A stretch of DNA of 64,000 nucleotides from Thauera terpenica 58Eu (GCF_000443165.1 NZ_ATJV01000059.1:157761-221760); one strand, 5' to 3'. Positions 1-11,059 are shown, counted from the first letter of the stretch. The notes: a model not told the origin generated them from the sequence alone. Program-made: numbers and translations.

Positions 1-2016
1 GCCGCCCAGCTCATGTCCGAGCGCGGCAAGATGCGGCGCATCGAGCGCCAGGTGCAAGACATCGCCTCTTGCCCCCCATGCGCCCTCGGCGCTGAGGGTG
101 TTGCCGGCGAGCTGCAGGGCAAGCTTCAGCGCGGGCAGGCGTTCGCCCTCTAGCCGCACGCGGCCCTCGCCAGCGAGCGCGAGACCTTCGATGCGGCTGT
201 CGGGAATGCGAAAGTCGAGCTCCAAAGCGGAGGGCAAACCGGTCGCGGGGAGCTCACCGCTCGCGTCCACATCGAGGTTCAGGCTGGCCTGCGGTGCGGC
301 GGGCAGCAAGGCGCGCGGATCGACGTTGCGCAGCCTGGCATGCACGGACAGGCGCCGCGTAGCCGCGCCCCCGGGCTCGCCAGCAATCGGCGCCTGCGCG
401 GCCTCGGCGCCCTTGCTGGCAACGGCATCCGGGCCGGGCTCGGTGCCGACTGCAGTGCCGGGCTGAGCCGGGCCATCCGTCATCAGCTCCACGCGCGCAT
501 CGACCCGTGCCGCACCGAGCTTGAGTGCAAGCACGGCCTGCTGACGCTGCGCGTCGGCCTCGGCGTCGATGCGACCGCCAAGGCTCTGGCGCGGCAGACG
601 CTTGTCGAGGGCATGGGTGTCGATGCCGACGAGCTCGAGCGCAGCGACAAGCTGGCCGATGTCGCTACCGGCCACCGCCTCCGCCCCCTTCGCCTCTACC
701 GCAGCGTCGATCGCGCCTTCTGCAGCAGGCAGCGGCGGGCGCCAGGCGAGCTGGCCGCCAATGCGACCGTCGCCGGGCAGGCGGATGTCGAGTTCGTGCA
801 CGCCGATCGAATCCGTGCGCCAGTCGAGCCGGCCAGAGAAGGCGAGGACCGGAAGGCCGCCCTCGTCGACCGCCGCCGGTTTCTGGTTGAGGATACGAAA
901 CGGCCCTGCCAGCACATTGCTGCCATCCGCCGCAGCGGCAAGCTCGGCCTCAATCGACAGCGCCGCAGTCGGCAGGCCCTCGACGAAAGCCGCCGGGTCG
1001 ACTTCGCCGGCCTCGAGCTTGAGCGCACGCAGCGGCTGATCAGCAAAGGGGGCGACATCGAGCACAGCGTGCGCTTCAAGCCCATCAGAGAAGGCGTGGG
1101 CGTCAATATGCGGATTGAGCACGGTTTCCGAGGCGGTGAAGCGCGCTTCCAAAGGCCGCCCCTCCAGCTCGCCATCGAAACGGCCGCTGGCGGCAAGGGC
1201 GAAGGGGGTGATGCCTTCAACGCGCGCCTCCACGCTGGCGCGACCCTGGGCCACGCTCAAGCCCAGTTCGCGCAGACTATGACTGCGGCCGTCGCTGTCA
1301 AAGGCAGCACGCAGATCGGAGAACCAGAACACTTCTGCGGCGGCGCGCTCGACCATCTGCTCGGCGGCATCAGCGCTGCCCTCCGCCACGCCTGCTGCCT
1401 CATCGGGCCTGGCTGCGATGTCGGCAATCACCGCCGCGCCCGCGGACGCATCCGCAAGCGCTGCCGACCCGGATTCTGCGGCCGATGGCAGCAGCGGCTC
1501 AGGAGCCCAGGGGTGGAGCGTGAAGCGCCCCACTTCGAGCTCACTGACTTCGAGCGCAAGCGGCAGCTCGAGGCGATCGGGCAGCACCAGCGGCGCGGCA
1601 GGCTCGTCGGTGGGGCGCTGGGCGAAGTCGATACGGGCGACGGCGAGACGTTCGATGAGCAGGCGCGGTTCGAGCAGCGCCTCGGGCTGCCATAGCAGCT
1701 CCACCGCCTCGAGCTCGAGGCGCAGCTCGGCATCGTGATAGCGCACCCGGTCTGCCCGTAGCGGCCCGAGCAAACGCCCCTGCGCACCCTCCACCTGCAG
1801 CGCGCCGTCAGTCGCGCGTGTGCCCAGCGCAATCGCGGCCTCCAGCCCTGAGCGTGTCCCCAGCAGCCAGGCGAGGCTGCCGAGCACGAGGCAGAGCATC
1901 AGCACCAGCGCGAGCAGGAGCCTGAGCCCCAGGCCCCGGCCGCGCCTGGCCAAAGACGACTGAGGGCGGGGTGCAGGCCCAGAGGGTGGCGGGCTCGAGG
2001 CCTGTTGCGCGCTCAT
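1..2016 (-). CDS. tamB: Translocation and assembly module protein TamB, N-terminal part (cut by window edge)
   Basis: The reading frame runs 672 codons from the ATG at 2016 to the window edge without a stop, so only the N-terminal part is present. TamB-family proteins are very large inner-membrane-anchored periplasmic proteins that work with the outer-membrane partner TamA in envelope assembly and lipid transport. Visible here are a basic N-terminus, one transmembrane anchor at about residues 30-53, then the family-typical GTRSGLEAAI and VEGAQGRLLGPL segments, followed by long repetitive beta-rich sequence. It starts 45 bp after trpC on the same strand. The C-terminal DUF490 domain and any tamA lie outside the window. 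Confidence 0.85.
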   Translation of the reverse strand, partial: MSAQQASSPPPSGPAPRPQSSLARRGRGLGLRLLLALVLMLCLVLGSLAWLLGTRSGLEAAIALGTRATDGALQVEGAQGRLLGPLRADRVRYHDAELRLELEAVELLWQPEALLEPRLLIERLAVARIDFAQRPTDEPAAPLVLPDRLELPLALEVSELEVGRFTLHPWAPEPLLPSAAESGSAALADASAGAAVIADIAARPDEAAGVAEGSADAAEQMVERAAAEVFWFSDLRAAFDSDGRSHSLRELGLSVAQGRASVEARVEGITPFALAASGRFDGELEGRPLEARFTASETVLNPHIDAHAFSDGLEAHAVLDVAPFADQPLRALKLEAGEVDPAAFVEGLPTAALSIEAELAAAADGSNVLAGPFRILNQKPAAVDEGGLPVLAFSGRLDWRTDSIGVHELDIRLPGDGRIGGQLAWRPPLPAAEGAIDAAVEAKGAEAVAGSDIGQLVAALELVGIDTHALDKRLPRQSLGGRIDAEADAQRQQAVLALKLGAARVDARVELMTDGPAQPGTAVGTEPGPDAVASKGAEAAQAPIAGEPGGAATRRLSVHARLRNVDPRALLPAAPQASLNLDVDASGELPATGLPSALELDFRIPDSRIEGLALAGEGRVRLEGERLPALKLALQLAGNTLSAEGAWGARGDVLHLALDAPHLAALGHELGG

Positions 2017-2061
2017 TGAGGGCTCAACCGCGCGCGCTCAGGCGCGAGCTCTTGCGCGCCT

Positions 2062-2859
2062 TCAGCCGAACAGCGCACGCAGGCCTTCACCAGGTTCATC
2101 CACACGCATGAAGGCTTCGCCAACGAGGAAGGTCTGCACCCCATGCTCACGCATCAAGGCCACATCCTGCGCCCCGAGGATGCCTGACTCGGTGACGACG
2201 ATGCGCCCCGCCCCGGCGCTGGCGAGGCGCGGCAGCAGGTCGAGCGTGGTCTGCAGCGAGACCTCGAAAGTACGCAGATTGCGGTTGTTGATGCCGATCA
2301 GCGGCGTGTGCAGCTGCAGCGCGCGCTCGAGTTCGTCAGCGTCATGGACCTCGACCAGCACCGCCATGCCGAGCGCGAAGGCGGTCTGTTCCATGTCACG
2401 CATCTGCGCGCTGTCAAGGCAGGCGGCGATGAGCAAAATGGCATCCGCGCCCATCGCGCGCGCTTCGAACACCTGATAGCTGTCGACCAGAAAGTCCTTG
2501 CGCAGCACCGGCAGGCTGCAGGCGCCGCGGGCGGCCTGCAGGTATTCGGGCGCGCCCTGGAAGAACTGGCGGTCGGTCAGCACCGACAGGCAGGCCGCGC
2601 CCGCACGCTCGTAGGAGCGGGCGATATCGGCTGGATGAAAATCGGCCCGGATCACGCCCTTGGACGGGCTGGCCTTCTTGATCTCGGCGATCACCGCCGG
2701 CCGCCCTGCGCCATGGCAGGCGCGGATCGCGGCGACGAAATCACGTGCGCCAGGCTGGGCTTCGGCTTCGCGACGGACGCTGGCCAGTGATTGCTCCGCC
2801 CGCGCGGCGGCGACCTCCTCGACCTTGACCGCACAGATCCTGTTGAGGATATCGCTCAT
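2062..2859 (-). CDS. trpC: Indole-3-glycerol phosphate synthase TrpC
   Basis: Converts carboxyphenylamino-deoxyribulose phosphate to indole-3-glycerol phosphate in tryptophan synthesis. The 265-residue protein is a typical monofunctional TIM-barrel enzyme, not fused to TrpF as in enterics. The phosphate/active-site loop [11 protein letters not shown] is at residues 58-68; [15 protein letters not shown] and TESGI strands follow in the expected order. The start codon overlaps the trpD stop by 4 bp, which indicates translational coupling. It is the last gene of the trpEGDC run. Confidence 0.97.
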   Translation of the reverse strand: MSDILNRICAVKVEEVAAARAEQSLASVRREAEAQPGARDFVAAIRACHGAGRPAVIAEIKKASPSKGVIRADFHPADIARSYERAGAACLSVLTDRQFFQGAPEYLQAARGACSLPVLRKDFLVDSYQVFEARAMGADAILLIAACLDSAQMRDMEQTAFALGMAVLVEVHDADELERALQLHTPLIGINNRNLRTFEVSLQTTLDLLPRLASAGAGRIVVTESGILGAQDVALMREHGVQTFLVGEAFMRVDEPGEGLRALFG

Positions 2860-3905
2860 TGCGCGCTCCGGAACTGCTGCGTGAAACGCACGAACTCGTC
2901 CAGCCGGGCGCGGGCCGCACCACTGGCGACGACTTCGCGTGCGCGCGCGATGCCGTCGCCGATCGAATCGACCAGATTGGCGGCGTACAGCGCCACGCCC
3001 GCGTTGAACACGACGATGTCGCGCGGCGGACCAGGCTGATTGTCGAGCACCCCGAGCAGCATCGTGCGCGACTCGATGGCGTCTTCCACACGCAGGTTGC
3101 GGCTGCTGGCCATCGGGATGTCGAAGTCTTCAGGATGAATCTCGTACTCGCTGACCTGACCGTTCTTGAGCTCACCGACCAGGGTGGCACCCCCCAGGCT
3201 GACCTCGTCCATGCCATCCAGCCCATGCACGACGAGCACGTGATTGGCGCCAAGACGCTGCATGACGCGCGCCTGGATGCCGACCAGGTCGGGGTGGAAC
3301 ACACCCATCAGGGTATTGGGGGCACTGGCCGGATTGGTGAGCGGGCCGAGGATGTTGAACAGGGTACGCACCCCCATCTCGCGGCGCACGGCGGCGACAT
3401 TTTTCATCGCGCTGTGGTGCGCCGGGGCATACATGAAACCGATGCCGGTAGCCTCGATGCACTCGGCCACCTGCGCTGGCGTCAGATCGAGATTGACGCC
3501 AAGCGCCTCGATCACATCGGCAGCACCCGACCTGGACGACACCCCGCGCCCGCCGTGCTTGGCTACCCGCGCACCGGCTGCAGCGGCAACGAAGATGGTG
3601 GTGGTGGAAATGTTGAAGGTGTTGGCGCCATCGCCGCCGGTGCCGACGACATCGAGGAAGTGCTCGTGCGGCGGCGCGACCTCAACCTTGGTCGACATCT
3701 CGCGCATCACGGTGGCCGCGGCGGTGATCTCGCTGATGGTCTCCTTCTTCACGCGCAGGCCGGTGAGGATGGCGGCGCTCATGACCGGCGACACCTCGCC
3801 CGCCATGATCTGGCGCATCAGCGACAGCATCTCGTCAAAGAAGATCTCGCGGTGCTCGATCGTGCGTTGCAGGGCTTGCTGGGGAGTGATCGTGGTATGC
3901 ATCAT
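2856..3905 (-). CDS. trpD: Anthranilate phosphoribosyltransferase TrpD
   Basis: Transfers phosphoribose from PRPP to anthranilate, the second step of tryptophan synthesis. At 349 residues it is full length. The glycine-rich PRPP-binding motif [15 protein letters not shown] lies at about residues 87-101, followed by [15 protein letters not shown], with the family-conserved [10 protein letters not shown] further on. Two adjacent methionines are possible starts; the first is used. It sits 11 bp after trpG and overlaps trpC by 4 bp. It is a stand-alone TrpD, not the TrpGD fusion found in E. coli. Confidence 0.97.
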   Translation of the reverse strand: MMHTTITPQQALQRTIEHREIFFDEMLSLMRQIMAGEVSPVMSAAILTGLRVKKETISEITAAATVMREMSTKVEVAPPHEHFLDVVGTGGDGANTFNISTTTIFVAAAAGARVAKHGGRGVSSRSGAADVIEALGVNLDLTPAQVAECIEATGIGFMYAPAHHSAMKNVAAVRREMGVRTLFNILGPLTNPASAPNTLMGVFHPDLVGIQARVMQRLGANHVLVVHGLDGMDEVSLGGATLVGELKNGQVSEYEIHPEDFDIPMASSRNLRVEDAIESRTMLLGVLDNQPGPPRDIVVFNAGVALYAANLVDSIGDGIARAREVVASGAARARLDEFVRFTQQFRSAQ

Positions 3906-3916
3906 GTTTTCATGCC

Positions 3917-4504
3917 TCAGGTGGCGGCGGGCAGGTGCGCACCACGGTCGAGAAAGTTGCGCAGCAGGTCATGGCCATGTTCGGTGAGGATCGATTCGGG
4001 GTGAAACTGCACGCCCTCGATGTCCAGCGTCTTGTGGCGCACGCCCATGATCTCGCCGTCCTCGGTCCAGGCGGTGATCTGCAGACAGTCAGGCAGGCTG
4101 GCACGTTCAATCGCCAGCGAGTGGTAGCGCGTGCACGTGAGCGGATTGGGCAGACCGCGGAAGACGCCGACGTCGATGTGCTGCACCGGCGAGGTCTTGC
4201 CGTGCATGAGCTTTTGCGCATGCACGATGCGCCCGCCAAAGGCCGCAGCGATACTCTGGTGGCCGAGGCAGACGCCGAGAATGGGAAGCTTGCCGGCGAA
4301 GGCCTTGATCGCCGCCACCGACACCCCCGCCTCGGCCGGCGAGCACGGCCCGGGGGAGATGACGAGCTGCGCGGGGTGCAGGGCCTCGATCTGCTCGAGG
4401 GTGATTTCATCATTGCGAAACACCTTCACCTGCGCACCCAGCTCGCCGAAATATTGCACGAGGTTGTAGGTGAAGCTGTCGTAGTTGTCGATCATCAGCA
4501 GCAT
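3917..4504 (-). CDS. trpG: Anthranilate synthase glutamine amidotransferase component TrpG
   Basis: Supplies ammonia from glutamine to TrpE. The start at [14 protein letters not shown] gives 195 residues, the normal length; longer in-frame extensions upstream run into trpE and look spurious. The nucleophile Cys79 is in GVCLGHQSI and the catalytic His/Glu pair is in FHPES at about residues 168-170; the SPGPCSP oxyanion segment is present. It lies 10 bp after trpE. In many bacteria a TrpG of this type also serves aminodeoxychorismate synthase; nothing here decides that. Confidence 0.96.
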   Translation of the reverse strand: MLLMIDNYDSFTYNLVQYFGELGAQVKVFRNDEITLEQIEALHPAQLVISPGPCSPAEAGVSVAAIKAFAGKLPILGVCLGHQSIAAAFGGRIVHAQKLMHGKTSPVQHIDVGVFRGLPNPLTCTRYHSLAIERASLPDCLQITAWTEDGEIMGVRHKTLDIEGVQFHPESILTEHGHDLLRNFLDRGAHLPAAT

Positions 4505-4514
4505 GTCGCGCCCC

Positions 4515-5990
4515 TCATTGCTCCACGGTGTCCAGGCCGCCTTCGGCCATCTCGGCGGCACGCAGCATTGCACGCGCCTTGCTCTGGGTTTCCTGCCATT
4601 CAGCATCGGGGTCGGAGTCGGCGACGATGCCGGCGCCGGCCTGGACGTGGATCTGTCCATCCTTGATGACCGCAGTGCGGATGGCGATGGCGAGGTCCAT
4701 GTCGCCATGGAAGCCGAGATAGCCCACCGCGCCGGCATAGATGCCACGCTTGACCGGCTCGAGCTCGTCGATGATTTCCATCGCCCTCACCTTGGGCGCA
4801 CCCGACACGGTGCCTGCAGGAAAGGTGGCGCGCAGCACGGCGAGCGCATTGAGGCCTTCCTTGAGCTTGCCTTCGACGTTGGAGACGATGTGCATCACGT
4901 GCGAGTAGCGCTCGATGTTGAAGCGCTCGGTGACCTTGACGGTGCCGGTCTGCGACACCCGGCCGGCGTCGTTGCGACCAAGATCGAGCAGCTGCACGTG
5001 CTCGGCGATCTCCTTGGCGTCGGCCAGCAATTCGTGTTCGAGCGCGACATCCTCGGCCACGGTGGCGCCGCGCTTGCGCGTGCCGGCGATCGGGCGCACG
5101 GTGACGAGCTCATCCTCGAGCCGGGTGAGGATCTCGGGCGAGGCACCGACGACGTGGAAGTCCTCGAGGTTGAAGTAGAACATGTAGGGCGAGGGGTTGA
5201 GCGAGCGGATCGCGCGGTAGAGCGCGAGCGGGCTGGCCGCGAAAGGCTTGCTCATGCGCTGCGACAGCACCACCTGCATGACGTCGCCATCGACGATGTA
5301 CTGCTTGGCGCGGCGCACCGCATCCTTGAAGGCATCCTCGCCGAAGCTCGACACCGCGGGTGCGGACGCGCCACTGCACTCCGCGGGCACCTGCACCGGC
5401 GCGCGCAGGCGTGCGAGCAAGTCGCGCAGACGGCGCTGGGCGCGCTTGAACGCGCCCGGCACCTCGGGTTCGGCATACACGACCAGAGTGAGCTTGCCGC
5501 TGAGATTGTCGACGATGGCGACCTCCTCCGAGAGCAGCAGCAGGATGTCGGGCGTGCCGATGGGGTCGGCCTTTTCCGTCTTCGCCAGCCGCGGTTCAAC
5601 GTAGCGCACGGTGTCGTAGGCGAAGCAGCCCACCAGGCCACCGGCAAAGCGTGGCAGGTGCTCGCGCGGCGGCACCTTGATGCGGTTCATGAACTCGGCG
5701 ACGAAGTTGAGCGGGTCGCCGTAGTCGCGGCGTTCGACCAGGCGATTGCCGGTGAGCAGCAGCGCCGAGCGCCCATAGACTTCAATGCGCGTCGGCGAAG
5801 CCAGGCCAATGAAGGAATAACGCCCGAAGCGCTCACCTCCCTGCACCGATTCGAGCAGATAGGTGTAGGGCTCGTTGGCGAGCTTCAGGTAGATGGAGAG
5901 CGGTGTGTCGAGATCGGCAAAGGTCTCGAGCGTGACCGGGATGCGGTTGTAGCCCTCGGCGGCGAGGGCATTGAATTCTTGTTCGAGCAT
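4515..5990 (-). CDS. trpE: Anthranilate synthase component I TrpE
   Basis: Makes anthranilate from chorismate and is the committed, usually feedback-inhibited, step of tryptophan synthesis. The 491-residue protein has the N-terminal regulatory part, including [18 protein letters not shown], which contains the LLES-type tryptophan-binding segment, then the chorismate-binding domain with [27 protein letters not shown] and [24 protein letters not shown] Shine-Dalgarno lies 7 nt before the ATG at 5990. The 258-bp gap upstream holds a candidate leader peptide with two Trp codons, so transcription may be attenuated. Confidence 0.97.
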   Translation of the reverse strand: MLEQEFNALAAEGYNRIPVTLETFADLDTPLSIYLKLANEPYTYLLESVQGGERFGRYSFIGLASPTRIEVYGRSALLLTGNRLVERRDYGDPLNFVAEFMNRIKVPPREHLPRFAGGLVGCFAYDTVRYVEPRLAKTEKADPIGTPDILLLLSEEVAIVDNLSGKLTLVVYAEPEVPGAFKRAQRRLRDLLARLRAPVQVPAECSGASAPAVSSFGEDAFKDAVRRAKQYIVDGDVMQVVLSQRMSKPFAASPLALYRAIRSLNPSPYMFYFNLEDFHVVGASPEILTRLEDELVTVRPIAGTRKRGATVAEDVALEHELLADAKEIAEHVQLLDLGRNDAGRVSQTGTVKVTERFNIERYSHVMHIVSNVEGKLKEGLNALAVLRATFPAGTVSGAPKVRAMEIIDELEPVKRGIYAGAVGYLGFHGDMDLAIAIRTAVIKDGQIHVQAGAGIVADSDPDAEWQETQSKARAMLRAAEMAEGGLDTVEQ

Positions 5991-6042
5991 GAGAGCTCCA
6001 CGTGGAACGATACGAGCGGGGGGTGCTGCAGCGGGCGAGCGA

Positions 6043-6064
6043 GGTGTGCGCCTGAGCGTACACC
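6043..6064 (-). promoter_or_regulatory. Hairpin in trpE leader, possible attenuator element
   Basis: In the RNA of the minus strand this segment folds as GGUGUACGC-UCAG-GCGCACACC, nine pairs with one A-C mismatch, between the candidate leader peptide stop and trpE. A second, smaller hairpin (UGGCC/GGCCA, 6092-6105) overlaps the last Trp codon of the leader. Such a pair is what attenuation would need, but no U-tract follows the larger hairpin, so intrinsic termination is not evident. Confidence 0.3.
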
Positions 6065-6087
6065 GAGCCTGCCGGGGGAGGTCGCGT

Positions 6088-6177
6088 TCAGTGGCCCAAA
6101 GGCCAGCGCCAACCGCCCAGCGAGGCTGGCTGGACGGCAGAGGCGGCGGCGAGGAAGCGATCCCGAGGTGCGAGCAT
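6088..6177 (-). CDS. trpL: Candidate trp operon leader peptide (29 aa)
   Basis: A short reading frame upstream of trpE ends ...[13 protein letters not shown], with two Trp codons spaced by one Arg codon, 97 nt before the trpE start. This matches the layout of Trp leader peptides that control attenuation, where tandem or near-tandem Trp codons sit close to the stop. A GTG directly before the ATG is an alternative start. No convincing Shine-Dalgarno is seen and no U-tract terminator follows, so the call is tentative. It could be a chance frame. Confidence 0.4.
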   Translation of the reverse strand: MLAPRDRFLAAASAVQPASLGGWRWPLGH

Positions 6178-6248
6178 CACGATGTCGATCTGTAGTGGAG
6201 TGTGTGGCCTGGTCTGTGTCGCGTGGAGCGTCCGGGCCAGGCCCGCAG

Positions 6249-6935
6249 CTATGCGGGAGCAATGTAATCCAGCACCTGAAGCGCTTCGGATAGTAGCCCA
6301 TCGCATTCAATGGTGTCCACCGCCGCCCCTTCGCTATAACCGTAGCTCACCAGCAGCACCGCCATGCCTGCGCCCTGGGCGGAGAGCGCGTCATTGGCGG
6401 AGTCGCCGACCATGAACGCCTCGCCGGGGGTGACACCCAGACGCTCGCACGCCAGCAAGACCATCGCCGGATCCGGCTTCCTCACCGGCAGCGTATCGCC
6501 ACTGACCACGGTGTCGAAATACACCGCAAGCCCGGTGCGCTCGAGCAGCGGCAAGGTGAAGGCCTCGGGCTTGTTGGTGACGACGGCGAGCCCGATGTTG
6601 CGCCCACGCAAGGCCTGCAAGGTGTCCACAACACCCGGGTAAATCGTGGTGCGCAGGCCGTTGACGCGCTCGTAGTGGCGCCTGAACACACTGATCGCGG
6701 CTTCAACCACAGCCTCGGCCGGCACCTCCTGCGCGCGCTCGGTCAGGCAGCGCTCAACGAGCTTGGGCAAGCCCTTGCCGACGAAGCTATGGATCTCGTG
6801 CTGAGACCGCAGCGGTCGGCCAAGCTCGGCCAGCATCAGGTTGGCGGCGTCGGCGAGATCGGCGATGGTGTCGAGCAAGGTGCCGTCGAGATCGAACAGC
6901 ACCGCACGGGGGGAGAAGCGCGGGGCTGTGCTCAT
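6249..6935 (-). CDS. gph: Phosphoglycolate phosphatase (HAD superfamily)
   Basis: Hydrolyses 2-phosphoglycolate, a product of DNA-end repair and of Rubisco oxygenation. The 228-residue protein carries the HAD motifs in order: [11 protein letters not shown] (motif I, residues 14-24), VVTNKP (motif II, near 117-122), RKPDPAM with the conserved Lys, and [10 protein letters not shown] (motif IV). Its start overlaps the rpe stop by 4 bp. The rpe-gph-trpE order is common in beta- and gammaproteobacteria. HAD substrate range is broad, so the substrate rests partly on context. Confidence 0.93.
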   Translation of the reverse strand: MSTAPRFSPRAVLFDLDGTLLDTIADLADAANLMLAELGRPLRSQHEIHSFVGKGLPKLVERCLTERAQEVPAEAVVEAAISVFRRHYERVNGLRTTIYPGVVDTLQALRGRNIGLAVVTNKPEAFTLPLLERTGLAVYFDTVVSGDTLPVRKPDPAMVLLACERLGVTPGEAFMVGDSANDALSAQGAGMAVLLVSYGYSEGAAVDTIECDGLLSEALQVLDYIAPA

Positions 6936-7627
6936 GCGGCCACCGTGGCGAGCTCGGCACGCAGGGCGGCGATGATGGAATCGTAGCGGTTCGCGTCCTC
7001 GGCCCTGCCTGCGCCAAACACGGCCGAGCCCGCAACAAAGGTGTCCGCCCCGGCGCGGGCAATCTCGGCGATGTTGTCGGTCTTCACCCCACCGTCGATC
7101 TCGAGCAGGATGCGACGCCCGCTGCGGGCCGCGTACGCGTCGAGTTTCGCACGTGCGGCGCGCAGCTTGTTGAGCGTCTCCGGGATGAACTTCTGCCCGC
7201 CAAAACCGGGGTTCACACTCATCAGCAAGACCACGTCGAGCTTGTCCATGACGTGGTCCAGGTGATGCAGCGGCGTGGCCGGATTGAACACCAGGCCGGC
7301 CTGGCAGCCCGCGTCGCGAATCAGGCCCAGACTGCGGTCGACGTGCTCGGAGGCCTCGGGGTGAAAGGTGATGACATTGGCGCCAGCCTTGGCGAAATCA
7401 GGGATGATGCGATCGACCGGCTTCACCATCAGATGCACGTCGATGGGCGCCGTCGTGTGCGGGCGGATCGCATCACACACCAAAGGGCCGATGGTGAGAT
7501 TGGGCACGTAATGGTTGTCCATCACGTCGAAATGAATCCAGTCGGCGCCGGCGGCGATCACGTTGCGTACTTCTTCGCCGAGACGGGCGAAATCGGCAGA
7601 CAGCAGACTGGGGGCGATGCGGTACAT
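6932..7627 (-). CDS. rpe: Ribulose-phosphate 3-epimerase
   Basis: Interconverts ribulose 5-phosphate and xylulose 5-phosphate in the pentose phosphate pathway. Starting at [13 protein letters not shown], with GGAGAG 7 nt upstream, the protein is 231 residues, normal for the family; a longer in-frame start 66 bp upstream lacks support. Metal-binding and catalytic segments are visible: [32 protein letters not shown] and EIDGGV. It overlaps gph by 4 bp. Confidence 0.96.
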   Translation of the reverse strand: MYRIAPSLLSADFARLGEEVRNVIAAGADWIHFDVMDNHYVPNLTIGPLVCDAIRPHTTAPIDVHLMVKPVDRIIPDFAKAGANVITFHPEASEHVDRSLGLIRDAGCQAGLVFNPATPLHHLDHVMDKLDVVLLMSVNPGFGGQKFIPETLNKLRAARAKLDAYAARSGRRILLEIDGGVKTDNIAEIARAGADTFVAGSAVFGAGRAEDANRYDSIIAALRAELATVAA

Positions 7628-7707
7628 GAGGCTCTCCGGCAAGGGTTTCAGGCCGGATTCTAACCGCGCGCCGCGCCTTCGCGGACGCAGCACGTCCTCA
7701 CTGCCGC

Positions 7708-10077
7708 TCAGCGCACGCAGACCTTGCGCACCTGCTTCATGTCGGTGATGCCCATGAGCACCTTTTCCATCCCGTCCTGACGCAAGGTGCGCATGCCTTC
7801 GGACAGGGCTTGTCCGAACACCTGGCTAACGCGTCCGCGCTCCTGAACCAGGCGCTTGATCGCATCCGAACCCAGCATCAATTCATGCAAGCCCACCCGA
7901 CCACGATAACCCTGGGTGCAGTCCTTGCAGCCGACTGCGCGCTTCAGGCTGAAGCGGCCATCGTCGCCGGCGAAGCTCTGGCGCCAGCGCGTGAGGATCT
8001 CAGCACGTGCAGCGACCGGGTCAGCCTGAAACTGCGGGGTCAGGTGGAGGTCTTCACAATACTCGTCAAGCATCCTGCCGATCTCGTCATCGTCGGGCTC
8101 ATAGGCCTCGCAACACTTGCTGCACAGACGCTTGGCCAGACGCTGGGCGAGCACGCCAATCAAGGCATCGGCAAAGTTGAATGGGTCCATGCCCATGTCG
8201 AGCAGGCGCACGACTGATTCAGGTGCGCTGTTGGTGTGCAAAGTGGAAAAGACCAGGTGACCGGTCAGGGACGCCTCGATGCTCACCGCCACCGTTTCCT
8301 GGTCGCGCATCTCACCCACCATGATGACGTCCGGGTCGGCACGGAGGAAGGCGCGCATCATGGTGGCGAAATCGATCCCGGCCTTGCGATTGACCTGCAC
8401 TTGGCGCAGACCCTTCTGGGTGATTTCAACCGGGTCCTCGACCGTCCAGATCTTGGTCTCCGGCGTGTTGATGTAGTTCAGGATGGAGTGCAGCGTAGTG
8501 GTCTTGCCCGCGCCCGTCGGGCCGCACACGAAGAAGATGCCGTAAGGCTTGGTGACGGCCTGCTGGAGACGCTCGAGGTTGAAGGGCAGCAGGCCAAGTT
8601 CAGTGATCGGCAGCGGCTCGTTGTTGGGGAGCAGACGCATCACGACGTCTTCGAGCCCGCCCTGTGTGGGCAGGGTGGCGACGCGCAGCTCGACATCGAG
8701 CGGGGCGAACTTGCGGAACTTGATCTTGCCGTCCTGCGGCTTGCGGCGCTCGGAGATGTCAAGGTCACACATGACCTTGATGCGCGTGACCAGCGGGCTG
8801 CGGTAGCTTGCCGGCACCTCGATGTAGGGCACCAGCGAGCCGTCCTTGCGAAAGCGGACCAGCGTCTTCTCCCGTCCTGGCCGGGGTTCGATGTGGATGT
8901 CGGACGCGCCTTGGCGATAAGCGTCCACAATGATCTTGTTGACCAGCTTCACCAGCTCATTGTCGGCGGCCGCGGTGACGTCGTCCTTCAGCCCCCCACC
9001 CTCGTCCTCGTCCTCACCCAGGCCAAACAGCAGGTCACCCACCGAGGCGTCATCCAGTGAGCTGTCGAAGAATTTTTCGACCGTGAGTTCGAACTCACGT
9101 GCCGAGGTCACACGATAGCTCAGTCGCTTTTTCTGCAACACGTTCTGCACCGTGCCGGCGCTGCGAACCTGCTCGGGGTCGATGCACAGCACCACCACAC
9201 CCTCGGCGGTTTCCTCGTAGGGCAGCCATTTGGATTGCTCAACATAGTCGCGCTTGATGTTGCGCAGCAGATCCATCGGCCTGATGTGGTTGTCGCGGAA
9301 GGGCTGATAGGGGACGCCAAAGTAGCGTGCCGCCGCTTCGCCCAGTTCGACCGCGGTGAGGCCCAGCCCATCCACGAGAATGGACTCGGTACTGAGGTCG
9401 CCGCTGCGTGCTTCACGAATGGCCTGACGCAACTCTTCTGCAGTGATGCGACCATCGGCCACCAGCGCGTCAAAACGTGAGCGCAAGCGTGCGGGTTGGC
9501 GGCTGTGACGTGCAAGGGCAACGCCGAGCGTCTGCGTAAGCCCGAGCAGGCCCTCTTCGGCGACCTTCGAGAACGCTTCGCCATTGACGGTGTTGATCAA
9601 CTGGATGACGCCGATGATGCGCCCGCCATCCGGATCGCGAATCGGCGCCACCAGCATCTGCCGCGAACGAAAGCCGCTGTTGAGGTCCACTTCGCGCTGA
9701 AAATGAAGCGTCGGCGAGATCGCGCGCAACTCCGCCTCGTCATAGACGTCGCGGACATTGACCGGCGCGCCGGTCTTGGCGACATACCCGGCAATGCTGC
9801 TGTCCGACACCGGCAAGCGGATGCTCTGCACCGTGTTGAGTCCGGTCTTGACGCGGGTGACGATGGCCCCATCCTTTTCGGCCAGCGTGTAGATCGTCAG
9901 GCGCTCGGCCTCGAACAGGGCGCACAGCTCAGCCGACAGTTCAAGAATGATCTCGTCGGCATCATTGCTTGAATGGATGCGGTTGGTGGCAAGCTGCAAA
10001 CCCTTGAAGAAAGCCAGGCGGCGCGCCACCGGACTGAGCTGCTGTGTTTTCTCGAGCGTCATGTTGGGCGTTGTCAT
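7708..10077 (-). CDS. GAF-domain GspE/PilB-type secretion ATPase, orphan
   Basis: A 789-residue protein with an N-terminal GAF sensor domain (about residues 25-190), a degenerate type II secretion ATPase N-domain (about 200-300, containing [12 protein letters not shown]), and a PulE/PilB hexameric ATPase core. The Walker [10 protein letters not shown] is near residue 518; the Asp box is TVEDPVE, Walker B is [10 protein letters not shown], the His box is STLHTNSA, and the C4 zinc site is CSKCCEAY...CKDC. ATPases of this family power pilin assembly or retraction, but no pilin, platform or secretin gene adjoins it. The neighbours are a phosphodiesterase-like and an FHA protein on the same strand, so a regulatory role linked to nucleotides or phosphorylation is possible. 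The exact partner machine is unknown. Confidence 0.85.
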   Translation of the reverse strand: MTTPNMTLEKTQQLSPVARRLAFFKGLQLATNRIHSSNDADEIILELSAELCALFEAERLTIYTLAEKDGAIVTRVKTGLNTVQSIRLPVSDSSIAGYVAKTGAPVNVRDVYDEAELRAISPTLHFQREVDLNSGFRSRQMLVAPIRDPDGGRIIGVIQLINTVNGEAFSKVAEEGLLGLTQTLGVALARHSRQPARLRSRFDALVADGRITAEELRQAIREARSGDLSTESILVDGLGLTAVELGEAAARYFGVPYQPFRDNHIRPMDLLRNIKRDYVEQSKWLPYEETAEGVVVLCIDPEQVRSAGTVQNVLQKKRLSYRVTSAREFELTVEKFFDSSLDDASVGDLLFGLGEDEDEGGGLKDDVTAAADNELVKLVNKIIVDAYRQGASDIHIEPRPGREKTLVRFRKDGSLVPYIEVPASYRSPLVTRIKVMCDLDISERRKPQDGKIKFRKFAPLDVELRVATLPTQGGLEDVVMRLLPNNEPLPITELGLLPFNLERLQQAVTKPYGIFFVCGPTGAGKTTTLHSILNYINTPETKIWTVEDPVEITQKGLRQVQVNRKAGIDFATMMRAFLRADPDVIMVGEMRDQETVAVSIEASLTGHLVFSTLHTNSAPESVVRLLDMGMDPFNFADALIGVLAQRLAKRLCSKCCEAYEPDDDEIGRMLDEYCEDLHLTPQFQADPVAARAEILTRWRQSFAGDDGRFSLKRAVGCKDCTQGYRGRVGLHELMLGSDAIKRLVQERGRVSQVFGQALSEGMRTLRQDGMEKVLMGITDMKQVRKVCVR

Positions 10078-10156
10078 CTCGGTGTCTTCAGCCCTTGCCG
10101 AAGGGCTGACGTGGGTCGTTTCACGCTGCGGCCGGCCATGAGCCCCGCTCTTGCGC

Positions 10157-10924
10157 TCAAAAATTCAACACATCACCCTGCATGAGGCGACGTGGGCTGA
10201 GCGGCGACAAAGCCGCCTCGATCTGCGCCATGATACGCTGCTCGATACCGGGCTTGAGATGGGTGACATGTACTGCTGGGTGCACGCTGAGCGCCCCCAG
10301 AAACTCGAGCAGCATGCCTGAACACATGTGCCGCGAGGCCAGCGCAAGGCCTTGATGCTCGTCTGCAAAAGCTGACTCGACGATCAGATGGCGCAAGTCC
10401 GGCAACGCGTTGATGGCCGCGATCAGTTCTGAACAATAGGCGGTGTCGCCGGAGAAAACCAGCTTTCCCTCACCGCTGTCCAGACAGTAGGCCACGCTCG
10501 GCACCGTATGCTGAGCCGGCAACGCCGTGATGCTGCGCGTGCCCAGGCACGTCGTTTCGTTCACTTTCATGGGCTGAAAGCGCATGAAGGGATGGTGCCG
10601 GTCAGGGATGGACGAAAAGTCCGGCCAGACAAGCCAGTTGAAGACGTGCGAATGCAGGATTCGAATCGTCTCCGGCGTGGCGTGCACGGTGAGCGGCACG
10701 GTGCGCAGATTGCACACTGCGTCGATGAGCAGCGGCAGCGAAGCAATATGATCAAGATGGGCGTGGGTGAGAAAGACATGATCAATCTTGAGCAGAGCGT
10801 CCAGGGGCAGATCCCCAACCCCGGTCCCGCAGTCGATGAGCACATCATCGTCCACGAGAAAAGAGGTGGTGCGCGTCTGCACCCCTCCAATGCCTCCACT
10901 GCAACCCAGCACCGTCAGCTTCAT
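10157..10924 (-). CDS. Metallo-beta-lactamase-fold protein resembling class II cyclic nucleotide phosphodiesterase
   Basis: The 255-residue protein has the metal-binding motif THAHLDH, a DCGTGVGDLP strand before it, FSGDTAYC with the bridging Asp, and a late VTHLKP His. The region around HAHLDHIASLPLL approaches, but does not fully match, the class II 3',5'-cyclic nucleotide phosphodiesterase signature. The reaction is therefore likely phosphodiester hydrolysis, with cAMP as the best guess. The ATG at MKLTVLGCSG is used; an in-frame TTG five codons upstream follows an AGGGG stretch and could be the true start. It lies between the double-FHA gene and the GAF-ATPase gene. Confidence 0.8.
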   Translation of the reverse strand: MKLTVLGCSGGIGGVQTRTTSFLVDDDVLIDCGTGVGDLPLDALLKIDHVFLTHAHLDHIASLPLLIDAVCNLRTVPLTVHATPETIRILHSHVFNWLVWPDFSSIPDRHHPFMRFQPMKVNETTCLGTRSITALPAQHTVPSVAYCLDSGEGKLVFSGDTAYCSELIAAINALPDLRHLIVESAFADEHQGLALASRHMCSGMLLEFLGALSVHPAVHVTHLKPGIEQRIMAQIEAALSPLSPRRLMQGDVLNF

Positions 10925-11059
10925 GACCGATCGCGGCAAGGCCCCTCGTGAGCCCTGAGCCGCTACGCTTCCCCGTTTTGTGTGTGCGAGGACCTTAGCA
11001 CCGTGCCCGCAACGCGGGTAGGCAAAAAGTCACAGGCCGCATGCTGCCCGCGCCAAGCG

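Noticed and set aside
340..1695. A 451-codon plus-strand frame opposite tamB
   Set aside because: The minus-strand frame has the TamB anchor and signature segments; the plus-strand product is Arg/Gly/Ala-rich noise.
4485..6293. A 602-codon open frame antisense to trpE
   Set aside because: It shadows trpE and its leader; low-complexity product, no ribosome site, no family features.
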